A DNA stretch of 64,000 bases from Adiantum capillus-veneris (taxonomy: Eukaryota; Streptophyta; Polypodiopsida; Polypodiales; Pteridaceae): NCBI GenBank assembly GCA_014529385.2, contig CM043942.1:35011469-35075468 (forward strand), read 5' to 3'. Below, one piece after another: positions 21,890-34,285 of the stretch. How positions within the stretch are numbered: position 1 is the stretch's first letter; every line of letters begins with the position of its first letter. The notes below the pieces were generated by a model. It saw only the letters and a list, made by a program, of their open reading frames with translations, did no database searches and was not told the DNA's origin. The position numbers and the translations under genes are program-made.

Positions 21890-24115
21890 ATGGCTCCACG
21901 AAGACGGCGGGCTAAACGCTCTCCATCACCACCAAAGCGGAGAAGACCATCACACTCTTCTCCACACCATAATTCAGAGAGGGATGCTAAAAATCAAGAG
22001 AAGAAAAAGGCGAGACAGAGGACACCCTCTTCTCCATCTTCTTCATCCTCTTTCTCTTATGAAAGTGATGGTGAAGACGACGAAGATCAAGACAAGAAAA
22101 AGGCCAGAAAGAGGTGACCCTCTTCTCCACCTTCTTCAAATTCTTCACCTTTTGAAGAAAGTGATGGTGCAACCTTTGAACTATCAAAAAGAAGAGGCCA
22201 TAGGAAATCCTATGCCGCATGGAAGAGGTCGTCCAAGCTGAAGAAATTCAAAGAGGGAGGGAAGAGCATCTCTTTCCTTACCTATGATGGTACCTTTGGT
22301 GCTACGGACAAAGTCTTGGCCTTTATCCAGCAATTTGATGCGGCGTTTGGAGATGACGGCTTCACGGAGTCCTCTAAGCTACGCCATGTAGCTATGCACT
22401 TTCAAAAGTTCGCCAGACAATGGTGGTCTAGCCTACGAGCCAAAGCTGAAGCTCCATGAACATGGAAAGCTTTAAGAGCTTCCATTATGAAGAAGTTTTT
22501 GGCCACCGATGCCAAAGACAAAGTACTCACCGAATGGCGAAGCTTAAAGCTCTCTCCCTATGAATCCATCCACAAATATGTAGACAAGTTTTGGGACCTA
22601 CAACTCAAAGCCATTGTCTTCAAAAAGTTGGATTTTGGAGAGCAAAAGCAACAATTTTGTGCGGGCTTAACCGAAGAAATGGCGGAGTATGTCAACTCCC
22701 AAAGGCCACGTACCATATCGATGGTAATACACCATACTATGGTGGCCTCTCGAATCAATTTCCAAACAGGGGTTAAAAGAAATAATAAGCCCATGGAAAA
22801 CATGGGTTCCAAAGAGCCTAAGGAGAAGGACAATGTCCAAAAGTCTCCTAAGAGCAACTCCAACAAAGCTAAAGAGAAGGGAGTTTACAAAGGTAAAAAC
22901 AAACTCTCTTTTGAAGAGCTTGAGCGTTATCGCAAGGATAACCGGTGTTTCAAGTGCGGCGAACAAGGGCATGCGTACCGCGCTTGTCCCCAAAAGAACA
23001 ACCGCCAAGATCCTCCTAGAGCTTCCTTGGTTGAAATCCAAGAGGAGGAGACTCACCAAACTCATCACAAAGGATCTCCTCTATGCCATGCTTGGGGAAA
23101 GGTAAGAGAACATGATGCTTTTATTCTCTTTGACCCTGGTTCTACTCACAATTTTATATCTATAGAGTTGGCCACCAAGCTAGGCATACAAGATTACGAG
23201 ATGGGAGATGTCCTACCCGCAGACAGTGCTTTCAAGGGGCAAGAAGCTTCAGTCACTCCTTTGATCGGGAAATTGAGGCTTCATGTCCAAAGCTATCTGG
23301 ACAAAGAGGACTTCTTTATCTCTCCTCTCAAGGATGAGGATGTAATCCTAGGGGCACCATGGTTTGATCACCTGGCTGCCAATGTTAAATTTTTCTCCTT
23401 TAAGTTCAGGGAAAAAGACATGTATATAGATGCTAAGGAAATGGGTAACACTATCCCCATTGTACATACACCAGCTTTCAACAAGTCAATAAAGAGCTCT
23501 ATTTCCGTGTACATGATTTTTGTTAAAGATTCTCAAAATGAACCTAATGCTTTAGCAAAAGAAAATAAAAGCAACCAAAATGAATTAGAGTTATCCAATT
23601 TTCTCAAGGGGTTTCAAGATGTTTTTATTGACGACATCCCTTGTGAGCTACCTCCTAAACGAGGTAATGATGACCATGCAATTGAACTTCTTCCAGGAAG
23701 TTCACCGCCTAACAAACCTCGTTATAGAGTTTCTCAAGCTCAACAAGAGGAGATTATGCTGCAAGTGCATGAGTTAGTTGAGAAGGGCATGGCTAGGCCT
23801 AGCTCATCTCCATTTTGCTCACTTGTGCTATTAGTGCAAAAGAAAGACAACACATATCGAATGTGTGTCGACTATAGAGCACTAAACAGGATCACTATGA
23901 AGAATAGGTTTCCCGTTCCACGGGTAGAAGACCTTTTTGATAAGCTACAAGGATTGACCTACTTCAATAGGATTGACCTAAAGAGTGGCTATCATCAAAT
24001 AAGGATAGTTGATCAAGAAATTGTAAAGACTGCATTTTGCACCACATTTGGTCTTTACAAATACATTGTCATGCCTTTTGGCTTGACCAATGCACCAGCC
24101 ACAGCCAACCCTTAA
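21890..24115 (+). pseudogene. Element E gag, zinc knuckle, protease and start of reverse transcriptase
   Basis: ATG 21890 opens an Arg/Ser/Pro-rich head (MAPRRRRAKRSPSPPKRRR). The gag core follows: LTYDGTFGATDKVLAFIQQF, KFARQWWSSL, SPYESIHKYVDKFWDL. The CCHC knuckle CFKCGEQGHAYRACP is at about 22948, and the aspartic protease motif is LFDPGSTHNF (DPGS in place of the usual D-S/T-G). Reverse transcriptase begins with CVDYRALNRITMKNRFPVPR and IDLKSGYHQIR. All lie in one frame, broken by TGA at 22115-22117 and 22457-22459, both plausible CGA-to-TGA changes, and by a frameshift near 24100 after MPFGLTNAPAT. Confidence 0.93.
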
Positions 24116-25014
24116 TGGAGAAGCTGTTCAGGCCTCATCGAACCTTCACTGGAGTGTTCTTTGATGATATTATCATCTACTCTAATTCATTAGATGAACA
24201 CAAGCAACACCTCCAGGTAATATTTCAAGTTTTAAGAGAGAATAAACTTTATGTTAATCGAAAGAAAAGTGAATTTTTCTTGCAAGAGATTCAGTATTTA
24301 GGTCACATTATCTATCAAGATGGCATCCAAATGGATCCATCAAAGTTAGAGGTAATAAAAGGATGGCCTAAACCAAGGAATCTTCATGAACTAAGAAGCT
24401 TTATAGGTATGTGTGCATACTATAGACGCTTCATAGAAAAGTTCTCACAAATTGCGGGACCATTACATGACCTAACAAAGAAAAGTGTTAGGCATACATG
24501 GTCTGCTAAGGAGAACAATGCTTTCGAAAAGCTTATCTCTCAACCTGTGCTTACACTACCGGATCTCTCAAAACCATTTGAGGTCCAATGTGATGCTTGT
24601 GGTGATTGCCTTGGAGCTGTTTTGCTCCAAGAAGGGCACGCCATAGGCTATGAGAGTCGAAGGCTCGACCCTGTTGAGCAAGCTTTAGGCATATATGAAA
24701 AGGAACTCCTTGCAGTTCTACACGCCTTAGACTCATGGAAGCACTATTTATTGGGGACTCCTTTCATTCTGCGAACGGATCACCAAAGTCTTAAGTACTT
24801 CATGACTCAGACCAAGCTCTCCGACAAACAAATGAGGTGGGCAAATTTCCTTTCGCAATTTCATTTTCATATTGCTCACATTGATGGCAAGCATAATCAA
24901 GTAGCGGATGCACTCTCAAGACGGCCGAGAGTGAATGCGGTTTCCATCGCAACTCACAATGATCTATCTTCAATGATAGATGAGTATGCTATTATCCCGA
25001 TTCTAGAGATGTGA
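24110..25014 (+). pseudogene. Element E reverse transcriptase (catalytic half) and RNase H
   Basis: The frame resumes with PLMEKLFRPH and the catalytic FFDDIIIYS, then GHIIYQDGIQMDPSKLEVIK, the usual connection of gypsy reverse transcriptase. RNase H follows, with VQCDACGDCLGAVLLQ, YEKELLAVLHALDSWKHYL and RTDHQSLKYF, ending in HIDGKHNQVADALSRRP. A frame change near 25010 separates it from integrase. The enzymes would copy element RNA and remove it from the hybrid. Confidence 0.93.
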
Positions 25015-26423
25015 TTTCAGCCCTTGCATTAGGGAAGAAAGAAGAACCATTTACTTTACAAGATGGTTATCTTCTCTACGGCAATAGACTATGTGTTACT
25101 AACTCACTACGTGAGAAAGTAATGTATGAATCACATGCTCCACCTGATGCGGGGCATAGAGGGATTCAGTCTACCTTAAAGAGAATTGAAACATATTTCT
25201 ATTGGCCTACCATGAAAGTGAATATACAAGAGTATGTTTCTAAATGTGTGGTATGCCAAAAGACAAAATTTGATAGAGGGAAGCAACTAGGATTGCTTCA
25301 ACCCTTGCCAATCCATTATTCACCATGGGAGAGCATATCCGTGGATTTTATCTTTGGATTGCCTAAATCTATCCATAGGAATACGGGAATATGGACGATA
25401 GTAGACAGGTTCAGTAAACAAGATCATTTTATACCTGTCAAAAAGACTATCAAAGCCCATTAAATGACAACCCTCTTCATTTCACAAATTTTCAAGTACC
25501 ATGGCTTGCCAATGTCCATAGTGTCGGATAGAGATCCTAGAATGACCAGTAGTTTCTGGAAGGGTCTCTTTGAGAATTTAGGAACACGGCTAAAATTCTC
25601 TTCGGCCTATCATCCACAAACGGATGGCCAAAGTGAAATAGCTAACCTAACAATTCTTGATCTACTAAAAGCCTATGTAACGGAAGTAGATCAAAGATCC
25701 CAATGGGAGAAGTACTTAGCCTTAGTGGAGTATGCTTACAATAACACTGTACATACTTCCACGGGAAAATCACTTTTCGAGGTAATTGAGGGAAGATCAA
25801 AAGGTCCCTTGCTACTTAAGGTACATGGGAAGATCTTTGCTGCAGATGAGTATAGCCGGGACATACAAGAATCTTTTCAAAAGATTAAGGATGCTATCTC
25901 TATCTCACAGCAAAGGCAAAAGGCTACTGCTGACAAGCACAGAAGAGCCCAAGCCTTTAAAGAAAATGATTGGGTCTTATTAAAGTTTCCCAAGGCTCGA
26001 TTAAGGCACACAACCGGCAAGAATCCTACGGGACACCAAAAATACTATGCTAAACTAGCAAAAAGGTGCTATGGTCCCTTCGAGATTCATAGGCCAATCA
26101 ATGAGATGGCCTATCAACTCAAGTTGCCCAATCATTGGCTCATACACAATGCTTTCCATGTGAGCCTATTAAAGCCTTACAAAGGAGAGCGACCTCAAGA
26201 ACCAACTATTGAAGACCCACCGGAGATCGAGGACCAAGAGGAGGTGCTGCAGCCCGAGTCCATTCTCCGACATGAAGACAAGGTACTAAGAGGCGGTAAG
26301 ACTATCCAACGATATCTTATTAAGTTTAAGAATTATCCTTTTGAAGATGCTAGATGGATGCAAGGCATACAATTAAAGGATAACCTAAACCTTGTCAAAG
26401 CTTACAATGCTTCCCAAGAGTAA
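25011..26423 (+). pseudogene. Element E integrase with chromodomain
   Basis: The HHCC zinc domain is visible (HAPPDAGHRGIQ, CVVCQKTKF). The catalytic residues lie in ISVDFIFGLP, IVSDRDPRMTSSFW and HPQTDGQSEIANL. A TAA at 25461-25463 interrupts the zinc domain to core link; the frame then continues unchanged. The C-terminal DNA-binding part includes KRCYGPFEIH and HNAFHVSLLKPYKGERP. The chromodomain reads PESILRHEDK, RYLIKFKNYPFEDARW, placing E in the chromovirus branch. Confidence 0.93.
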
Positions 26424-26777
26424 GAAAATGTACAAAATCTTAAAAACGAACAAAGTTTTTGTCTTATAAGACTCTCTTTTCTTTATTGTGCACAAAAATG
26501 AAGTGGTATCCATGCTTAGATCAAGTTTGCGGAGACGACGTCTCCCAAACACCGAGTAGAGCTTGCCACTCTACTATGGAAGGCTGATAGGACTAATGTG
26601 CAGACATGCTTGCAGCAGCCTCAGGCTCTCAAGCGCCAAATGGACTACTCATCCATTGTGGAATGATGTCATAGGGTAACATAGGGATCCTCTACCCGCT
26701 AAGAAAAGGACTCATGAATATGATTTATCTTCTCTACACCATAGTCGAGGATGATTATGATTTCAAGAGAGAGGTTA
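26424..26777 (+). other. Element E 3' untranslated region
   Basis: No gene. Non-coding sequence between the chromodomain stop and the right LTR, ending in the purine tract AAGAGAGAGG. Confidence 0.7.
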
Positions 26778-28360
26778 TGTCATAATAATCAATATCTAAT
26801 TCTCCTAAATGATTTTATCATGTTAAACTGATCATTTAATATGGGGAAGTGCCACGGGAGAAAAAGCTAGAATATTGGTTAAGCTAGCAGACCGGCCACA
26901 GTAGGGATCCAAAGGAGGGAAAATAGGGATCCCAAGGGGGGGCCATCTGCAAAAGAGCCATGTGCAACAATGGGCTAAAAAGACCCTAAGGTTCAGCCCA
27001 TTAAGACTTCCAAAATGCTAAGGTTCCAAAATTCAAAGGATGTGTCCAAAGGTCAACCTTAAGGGAATTGGATGCTTTGTGTGTGTACAAAAAGTCTTTG
27101 CAATCCCTACTTGGGAGGGGGCGAGCCTTGCATATAGGGGATGAGAGAGAAAGCCACACACACACACACAAGCTCCCTTTACACAAAGGGAATGAGGGAC
27201 ACATGTCAGCTTCCTAGGCCAGATGCCCACAAGGTGTACCCAATTCCTATTGGATGGCCTTGGAGGTGGACCAAAGAGAATTAGGCTAGAGTAAATCTAG
27301 TTTAATTAATTTAAAAAAACACTTAATAAAAGAACCAATGAAAATTAAGTCCTCTAGAAGACTATTGGACAGTCTCCCAAGGGGTCCAATGAGCATTCAA
27401 CAGCCCAATGGCTTGCCTGATTCCTATTGGCCAGGAGGCAAAGGGGTCCAATGAGAATTTAGTTGAATTATTAAATTACATAAAGCTCTCACAAAATGGG
27501 AAAGGGGGACACATGTCAGAAGGCTATCACTTATGCTGTTTAATTGTCATTGGCTAGGCTTGGTGAGGTCCAATGGGAGGATAGCAAGAGCAATTAGCAA
27601 GAGGGCTCGCCCAAGAGAGAGAGGGGGCTGATTTTTGCAAGGCATTATCACACACACACTCACACAATCTCATGTGTGAAGAAAAGAAGACTATCTCTTC
27701 CCAAGCTTTAATGGAGAGCTCATCACCTACTCTAAGCTTGTGAGATAGAAGCCTACATCGACACACTCTTGGCATGTGGATGCAAATCCAACCAAGAGCC
27801 AAGCTTCAATGCATGCTCATCTCCTCTACCATGCTAATTACTAAGCTAAGCTATGCTAATATGTGTGATTATGTGAGGAGATGTACATCTTTCTCGTAAG
27901 ATACTCCTTCTTCCTCTCAATCTACTCTCATACCCTGCTAGCTCTCACCATCTTCGAAGGTGTGTGAGGTCTTGGGTCTGAGACCGGGGATAATTAATGT
28001 TGTGTTTGCTAAGTGTTTTGCTTAGTGCATGAAGCTTTCATCTTCATTGCACTAGGTAGTGTTGAAGGAACACAAAGAATTGTATTGTACAATGTCTCTC
28101 TTGATGGGAGAAACCATAATACAAAGCCTTTTGGAGGGGGGATCGGCTCCATGCAAATCCGGTCCTCAATTGTTGTCAATAGCTTAATCTCTCTCTTTTA
28201 AAAGTATTGTTCATGCTATCTAACTAGGTGTTATGCTTTTTGTTGCTCTCTCCACCCAAGCACTCTTGTAATTCTCATTAGGAATCTATTCTAATGAAAT
28301 TCCCATTATGTTCATGCTAATTTCCGCTACACACAAGTTTTTAGGCCATTTAATGTTACA
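26778..28360 (+). repeat. Element E 3' LTR (1,583 bp)
   Basis: This is the complete LTR, from TGTCATAATA to ATGTTACA, with CCTTGA immediately after. A purine tract precedes it. Confidence 0.92.
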
Positions 28361-28541
28361 CCTTGATATCCAAGTCCCTGCAATGTTGTTTCCACTAGAT
28401 CTTGCCATTGCGAGACAAGCGGAACATCGCAAGCATGGTTTGGTTCTCGGGTTGAGTTCCCACAACTTCGAAATAGTCGTCCATTGCTACTTCCGCATCT
28501 CTCGCCACATTAACCCCTTCGCCTTTAAAGGTTGGAGGCTG
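28361..28541 (-). pseudogene. Element C gag, N-terminal half
   Basis: The minus strand reads FKGEGVNVARDAEVAMDDY, FEVVGTQPENQTMLAMFRL, then a TAG, then WKQHCRDLDIKG, joining in frame to SSQSWED at 16719 when element E and one CCTTGA copy are removed. One nonsense codon (TAG after NGKI) is present. The start codon was not identified. Confidence 0.85.
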
Positions 28542-29056
28542 AGCTTGCTTAAGGAGAAGATTTTTCTCCTAAACGGTAGTAGACGGTACCTATCCAATGG
28601 TATAAAACTCATTACTATAGCACTCTTCTCAAATGAACCTAGGATTTTCCATACTCAAGAAGAAATTTAACTTTTGGGCACAACCAACCTACTTAATCTG
28701 TACATCTATCACAAAGGATTTAACCATTCCACCATTAGTTTAAATTCCATTGAATACATCCAAAATTGTCCGATAAATAATGTTTAAAACTTTACTCGAG
28801 AGCTTTGATCCATAATTATAACTTTATGTGCATCAACAGGCTACCTGCCCGCAGCACTAGTCGCACCAACGACTTCTGAAAAAACATCATGTGGAACCCA
28901 CTGAATCCCAACAAGCTCAACGAGTAGAAATCTTTAACATCACTCATGAGAGAATCCACTTGACAAATCCAATGTCATTATTCTAGGAAACATCATGCTT
29001 AAGCTCGTAAAAAAAAAGATCCAAACAACATCATTTTTCCAGTTCGTAAATCTATA
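28542..29056. other. Element C leader region
   Basis: This is the 5' leader between the primer-binding site and recognisable gag. It is AT-rich with no secure reading frame or motif. Confidence 0.55.
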
Positions 29057-29068
29057 GCTCTGATACCA
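29057..29068 (-). other. Element C primer-binding site (tRNA-iMet)
   Basis: TGGTATCAGAGC on the minus strand, two bases inside the 5' LTR. Confidence 0.92.
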
Positions 29069-29070
29069 GG

Positions 29071-31218
29071 TGTGAGGTCCCCATCCCACCGTATCAAACG
29101 TCGGATCTGATGGTGAACCTGGTGGCCACTAGATCTATAGCAGAAGCAAACAAAGTGGATCAGGGTTCAACTAGCGAACGATCTCTCATCACAAAGTGAG
29201 TCGAGTTCGAACCTACTAGCAATGAGATCTAGTTCCACCTCGCAGGGGAAGCGCAGTTAACCTATCTAGCGATCCTAAGACCCACCTTCCAAGAGGAGAG
29301 AAATCCCGAGTGCCTTTTTTCCCATGTTTCAGAGGCACGTACACTTGAGACTTCACTGCTCTAGGGGCAATGAGTATTACTAGTGTCAATTTAAGCACTA
29401 TGGGGACGGAGAGTTCCCGACCAATCGGGACCACCCTTCTCATAGGCATTGGCAACTTGAGCCAAGCCCCCACTTTCCACCCCCACACTCACACTTCCTT
29501 GTGTGTCCTAATTACTACCACAATGGTTGTTTAACATATAAGTTCCTTGATTAGGTTCCGATTCACAAGGTTCATTAAGACAGCCCTTCAATGAGTATTG
29601 CAAAGCGGCACTAAGACAGTAACTCTAGTAAAAATTCTACTCAAACTTATTCATTAAAATTCCAATGTTCTGGAGGTACAACATCCCTCCTCCAGCGAGA
29701 GTTTACTCCTCCCGTTGTCGCCTAGCTACCCATACAACTAGGTATGTCCACCGCATAGAAAGCACGACATGGACATTCCCACCGCTTAACTAGCAGACGT
29801 GGGTTCCCACCGCTTAACCACCAGACGTGGGTATCCACCGCTTAACCAGCAGACGTGGATTCAAGAGCCCTTAACCAGGAACTCTGCCCCCTACGATCAG
29901 GAGGGGGATCAGGACTAGTTCAACATTGGAAATAGAATGAACATGCCGAGCTAAATTTTCCCTAGCAGACATTCTTTCCTATTGCAAACAGTATATCCAT
30001 CAACCATTATTTCCTACTTAACTTTAATATACAATTGAATTCAAATGCCGAGGTTTCCGTCAGATTTCTCCAACATGTTTGGGGATATGTTCCTTCCTAG
30101 CTAAACGTGTGCAATATTAAATTAAACAACTTGAATAAAATTGTGACCTACCTCTTCCATTTCTTTGTCAATGGCCCATGAGATGACTGGTGCTCGTTCG
30201 TCCATGGGAGATTTTCCTTTCCCATTCACATTGCTCGTTCCCGCCTCGCGGTCGTGGGCACCACCGAAGCGAGTTCTCTTAACCGGGGCCATTTTATACT
30301 CACTACTTTAAATGATAAACTTGAAGAAAAGAGCTAAAGTCCGAGAGCATCATAACAATCCAAATGATAGATTAGAATCATTGAACAATCCCCCTTATGC
30401 AAGAGGGTTAGATTTTTCCTTTGAGATCTAGTAATTTTATGGGTAATACTTTACTTGTCCCATGGGAACCAGCTCTAAAGTTAATCACTTGGCTTAGATG
30501 ATTAAGAATTTCAGAATTTTACTAATTAAATTACAAGAGATATGAATTAAGGAAGCTCGGTCACTTTCCTAATGCAATTAGAAAGTTGCAGAGTTACCGC
30601 ATGCGTAGGTGATAGAAAATTCTCTTCTTAGTGACCTAATAATGGATTAATTTTGCCTTAATCACATCTTAATGTGTGAGAAAATTGAATCTAACTTAAT
30701 TACAACACTATTGAGTGGTAATCTACATTATTACCGGCTCTGCTGACAATTAATTACTATGCTGCCTAGAGAGAGAAACCTCTCCTAATCATGTATTAAT
30801 CATTGAATAAGAGTGATGAATGGCTGCATAAATTAGCTGATTGGATGATGATGATGTAATGCAGTATAGCTATGGAAATTTAGAGAGTGATGAATGGCTG
30901 CAGAAATTAGCTGATTGGATGATGATGATGTAATGGAGTATAGCTATGGATATTTAGAGAGCAGCTAATGGGAATTATAGCAAGGATTAAGCATACTAGA
31001 CGAGGAATTACGAGAATTATGAAGAAAATTATAGAAGAGCATAAATTAACTCATGATTACCGTGCTTAGGGGCTGAAAATCCATTTTGTGATCCAAATGA
31101 GTTCTCAAGACGAGAATTCGGCAGCAGTTCCCTCCTTTGCTTCTCCTCCAAAAACTGTATGTGCCGGCAGCACCTCCCCAAGGTGTGTGTGTGTGTGTGT
31201 ATACTGGGTGTGTGTGAG

Positions 31219-31258
<40 letters not shown>

Positions 31259-31915
31259 CACACCTTTAAATAGGACTCCCCCAAGCATAAAATTGACCAG
31301 CCTTGCTATTTGCATCTCAGTGAGCTCTCACATCATGCATGGCAAGTCTAGTTTCCTGCCTACCAAGTGTCCAATTAACTAGTCTAACTGGCTGTCACAC
31401 TCACTCTCAAGCTTGGAAACTCTCCCACAACTCCCACAAGACAAGAGGGCGCCCCCTCCCTACTAAAGCAGGCTCTGAGTGGTTTGGGACCTATTCCCAC
31501 ACAGCCTCGAGCCCCGGTGCCTCCCCGCTCAATTTTTGGAAAAATTGATTTTAGGCTAAAACGGGTCATACGAGTCGGATTTTAATGCCGTAAATTGCTA
31601 TACTGAGCTCTAACTAAGGCGTACTGGCCCGAGTACCTGCCATATTTAGCAGCCGCTTGGGTCCGAAAATGCATTTTTTCAAATTCGGGGTACGGGTGCA
31701 GTTTTTCGAGACGGTCAAAACTAGACGGGTTGGGTGACCAAAAACTTACTATTTTTGGAATTTTTTAACAAAAATTATTTTAATTTACATTTGGAAGCTT
31801 TAAAGCATTCTAAACATCATGGCGTTGTCAGAACTGCTAAAAAGAGTAGCTTTTTTCATTATGTTCATTTCATGGTACAATGGTGCTCTTTTAGCTCGGG
31901 GTCGGAGACCTTACA
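29071..31915 (-). repeat. Element C 5' LTR (2,845 bp)
   Basis: The right LTR carries the same minisatellite (about 29763-29858) and a shorter GT tract (31183-31257). It has its own tandem duplication of about 70 bases (about 30815-30960, GATGAATGGCTGCA units) that is single in the left LTR. Confidence 0.94.
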
Positions 31916-31920
31916 ATTAA

Positions 31921-31998
31921 GGCTTGTTGACGCACGTGATGACGTGTATACAACTCATGATAATCAAGAACATGTTCAAGTTCATGCGGTAAGGTAGG
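31921..31998 (-). pseudogene. Element A chromodomain, N-terminal piece
   Basis: The minus-strand frame reads TLPHELEHVLDYHELYTRHH and joins in frame with LIKWK at 13045 once element C and one ATTAA copy are removed. On the other side it joins FIKPP at 41569 once element B is removed. It therefore lies between two independent insertions about 80 bases apart. Confidence 0.88.
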
Positions 31999-32093
31999 AT
32001 TTTTGAGTAGATTACTTAATGGAGAGACGTAGCTAAATAGATTTTTGAGTAGATTACTTAATGGAGAGAGATAGGTTTCACACACAAGAGATT

Positions 32094-32162
<69 letters not shown>

Positions 32163-32837
32163 CACGATATACGTGGTTCACCCAATGTGGGCTACGTCCA
32201 CGGGAAAGCAGCCACTCAATGGCTTTAGTACTTCAAAACAAGAAGTAGTTTACAAAGGGATTATACCCTTAATGGAGTTCCCTCCTTGCTTCAATTTCAC
32301 CACCTCACACTCACCTTGTTGCATCAACTTCACACTCTGAAATGTGTGTAGAAATGGCCTCCTTTTATAGGCCAAAAGGGCTGCCCTCTCTTATGAGAGA
32401 CAGCCATGTGTAGCCGCCCTTGTGCGAATAAGTCCAAATCGGACCCTCCAATCCGCCCATGTATGGCCGCCCTTGAGAAGACAAGTCCGCTTTTGAATTT
32501 GGCCACCGGCCACCGGCCATTGACTTCCGACCACCGGCCATTGGCCATTGACTATCGGCCACCGGCCAACGGACCGGTTCTTTTCCGACCACTTTCCGGC
32601 CGCCGTCCGAGCATAATATTTAGGCGAAAAAGAATATTTCGGCAAAAAAAAAAAAGTCTCGGGGGCCTTCACCCCCGAGGCCTTTAAAGTTGCCCCTGAT
32701 TCTTGTCCGTGAAAATTTTGGTTTCCGGTGAGTGATTTTCCTTCATGCACGATGGCTTCTCCTCATAATGGGGGCCTTACAAATGTGCGCTTTTACCACA
32801 GAAAATTACAAGGGTAAATCAGGCTCCATACTTAACA
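31999..32837 (-). repeat. Element B 3' LTR, altered outer end
   Basis: It ends CTCCATACTTAACA like the right LTR. Its outer end lacks TGTTAGGAATAAG and instead has an extra copy of the internal ATTTTTGAGTAGATTAC segment. It carries a long (GA)n run (32098-32158), a GGCCACCGG minisatellite and a hairpin-bearing segment (32658-32679) missing from the right LTR. Confidence 0.88.
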
Positions 32838-32897
32838 ATCTCCCACTTGGAGACTGATCTCCAAACCAAACCTGTGACTGCTTTCCATTCTGGCTTC

Positions 32898-34013
32898 TTA
32901 TCCTTGAATGCCGATTGAAGATGAGCAAAAGCTCAACTTCTCCTTGTTGAACACCCTTGTAAACATGTCTGCAGGATTTTCACTTGTATGCACCTTTCCT
33001 AGCTTTAGCTGTCCCTCTTCCAAAAGAGTGCGTATGAAGTGATATCTCACCTCAATGTGCTTTGTCCTTGAATGAAAGGCTGAGTTCTTCACAAGATGGA
33101 TAGCGCTTTGGCTATCACTGTACAAGACACAATTGTCTTGTTTGAATCCAAGCTCTTCTAAGAATCTGTGAAGCCACAAAATTTCTTTGCTTGCCTCCGT
33201 CATTGCTACATACTCTGCTTCCGTGGTAGAAAGTGAAACCACTTTCTGCAGCTTTGAAGCCCAGCTTACTGCTGCGCCTCCAACCGTGAACACATAGCCA
33301 GTAGTGCTCCTTCGAGTATCTTTGTCACCTGCCATATCTGCATCAGCATACCCTTCTAGAAAAATATCAGTTCCTCCAAAATACAAAGCATTTGTTGTTG
33401 TCCCTTTTAGATACCTAAGTATCCACTTCACAGCTTGCCAATGCTCTTTACCTGGGTTGTCCATGAACCTACTCACAACTCCCACTGCATGTGCAATGTC
33501 TGGCCTTGTCTAGACCATAGCATACATTAGAGAACCTACCGCTGCAGCATATGGAACTTTAGACATATAGGCTATCTCCTCTTGTGTCTTTGGACACATA
33601 TCCTTCGGTAGTTTAAAATGACCAGCCAAAGGTGTAGAAACTGGTTTTGCATTTTGCATTGCAAACCTTTCTAGTACCTTCTTGATGTAATCTTCTTGAG
33701 ATAGCTTTATTGTCTTCTTCGTCCTGTCCCTTGATATTTTCATACCAAGTATCCTCTTTGCAGCACCTAAATCTTTCATTGAAAAAGATTTAGACAGCTC
33801 CTCTTTTAGGTCTTTGATGTCCTGCATGTTAGCACTTGCAATCAACATGTCATCAACATACAACATTAGGATGATGAATTTTCCATCTCCCAAATTCTTC
33901 GTGTAGACGCAGTGATCCGAGTTGCATCTTGTGAATCCATGATCCAACATCCATCGATCAAACTTCAAGTACCATTGTCTTGATGCTTGCTTTAAACCAT
34001 ACAAGCTCTTCTT
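32898..34013 (-). pseudogene. Element B reverse transcriptase (second part) and RNase H
   Basis: Once D and one TTCTT are removed the frame continues from CRLK to KSLYGLKQASRQWY. The catalytic YVDDMLIAS, MKDLGAAKRILGMKI and GSLMYAMV follow, then a TAG near 33511. The frame goes on as TRPDIAHAVGVVSRFMDN into RNase H (YADADMAGDKDTRRSTTGY, SLSTTEAEYVA, LYSDSQSAIHL, KHIEVRYHFIRTLL) and stops at 32898. With only one frameshift and one nonsense codon, B was intact until fairly recently. Confidence 0.92.
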
Positions 34014-34206
34014 TGAAGGGGATCGGGGAGCACCACAAACGAAGAGTGAGAGAGAGAGAAGGAGACACACACACACACGATGTGGGTGGGGAGACTCAAA
34101 AGAGTGAGCATCCCCCTATACACTTATGCTATGTATAAGGTATACAAGTCAGTGGGCACCCAGACTCTGGGCGGCCGGGCAAGGCACAGACGCCTATACC
34201 CCAACA
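34014..34206 (-). repeat. Element D 3' LTR
   Basis: 193 bases, nearly the same as 37800-37988; the (CA)n run is slightly longer here. The adjoining minus-strand tract CTTTAAGTGGGAGGT (34207-34221) is the polypurine tract. Confidence 0.94.
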
Positions 34207-34285
34207 ACCTCCCACTTAAAGGCGACTGTGCCTTTAAGCAAGAGAACCTAGTCTAAAGACTACAAAAGGCGAGAGAAAACCGCTC

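Larger units (their letters stand above)
16725..28360 (+). mobile_element. Element E: chromodomain gypsy retrotransposon inserted in C
   Basis: LTRs start TGTCATAATAATC (16725 and 26778); the right one ends TGTTACA at 28360. CCTTGA lies on both sides (16719-16724 and 28361-28366), a 5-6 base target duplication in C's gag. Plus orientation follows from the coding order gag, protease, reverse transcriptase, RNase H, integrase, chromodomain and from the purine tract AAGAGAGAGG before the right LTR. The end of the left LTR and the primer-binding site are missing, replaced by element F. Confidence 0.93.
13046..31915 (-). mobile_element. Element C: LTR retrotransposon with 2.8-kb LTRs and gag only
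   Basis: Long LTRs (13046-15881 and 29071-31915) start TGTGAGGTC and end GACCTTACA. ATTAA flanks both ends (13041-13045 and 31916-31920). The primer-binding site at 29057-29068 gives minus orientation. The internal region, once element E is removed, is only about 1.5 kb and contains a gypsy-type gag and no pol. Such large-LTR, pol-less elements behave as non-autonomous derivatives that need another element's enzymes. Confidence 0.93.
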
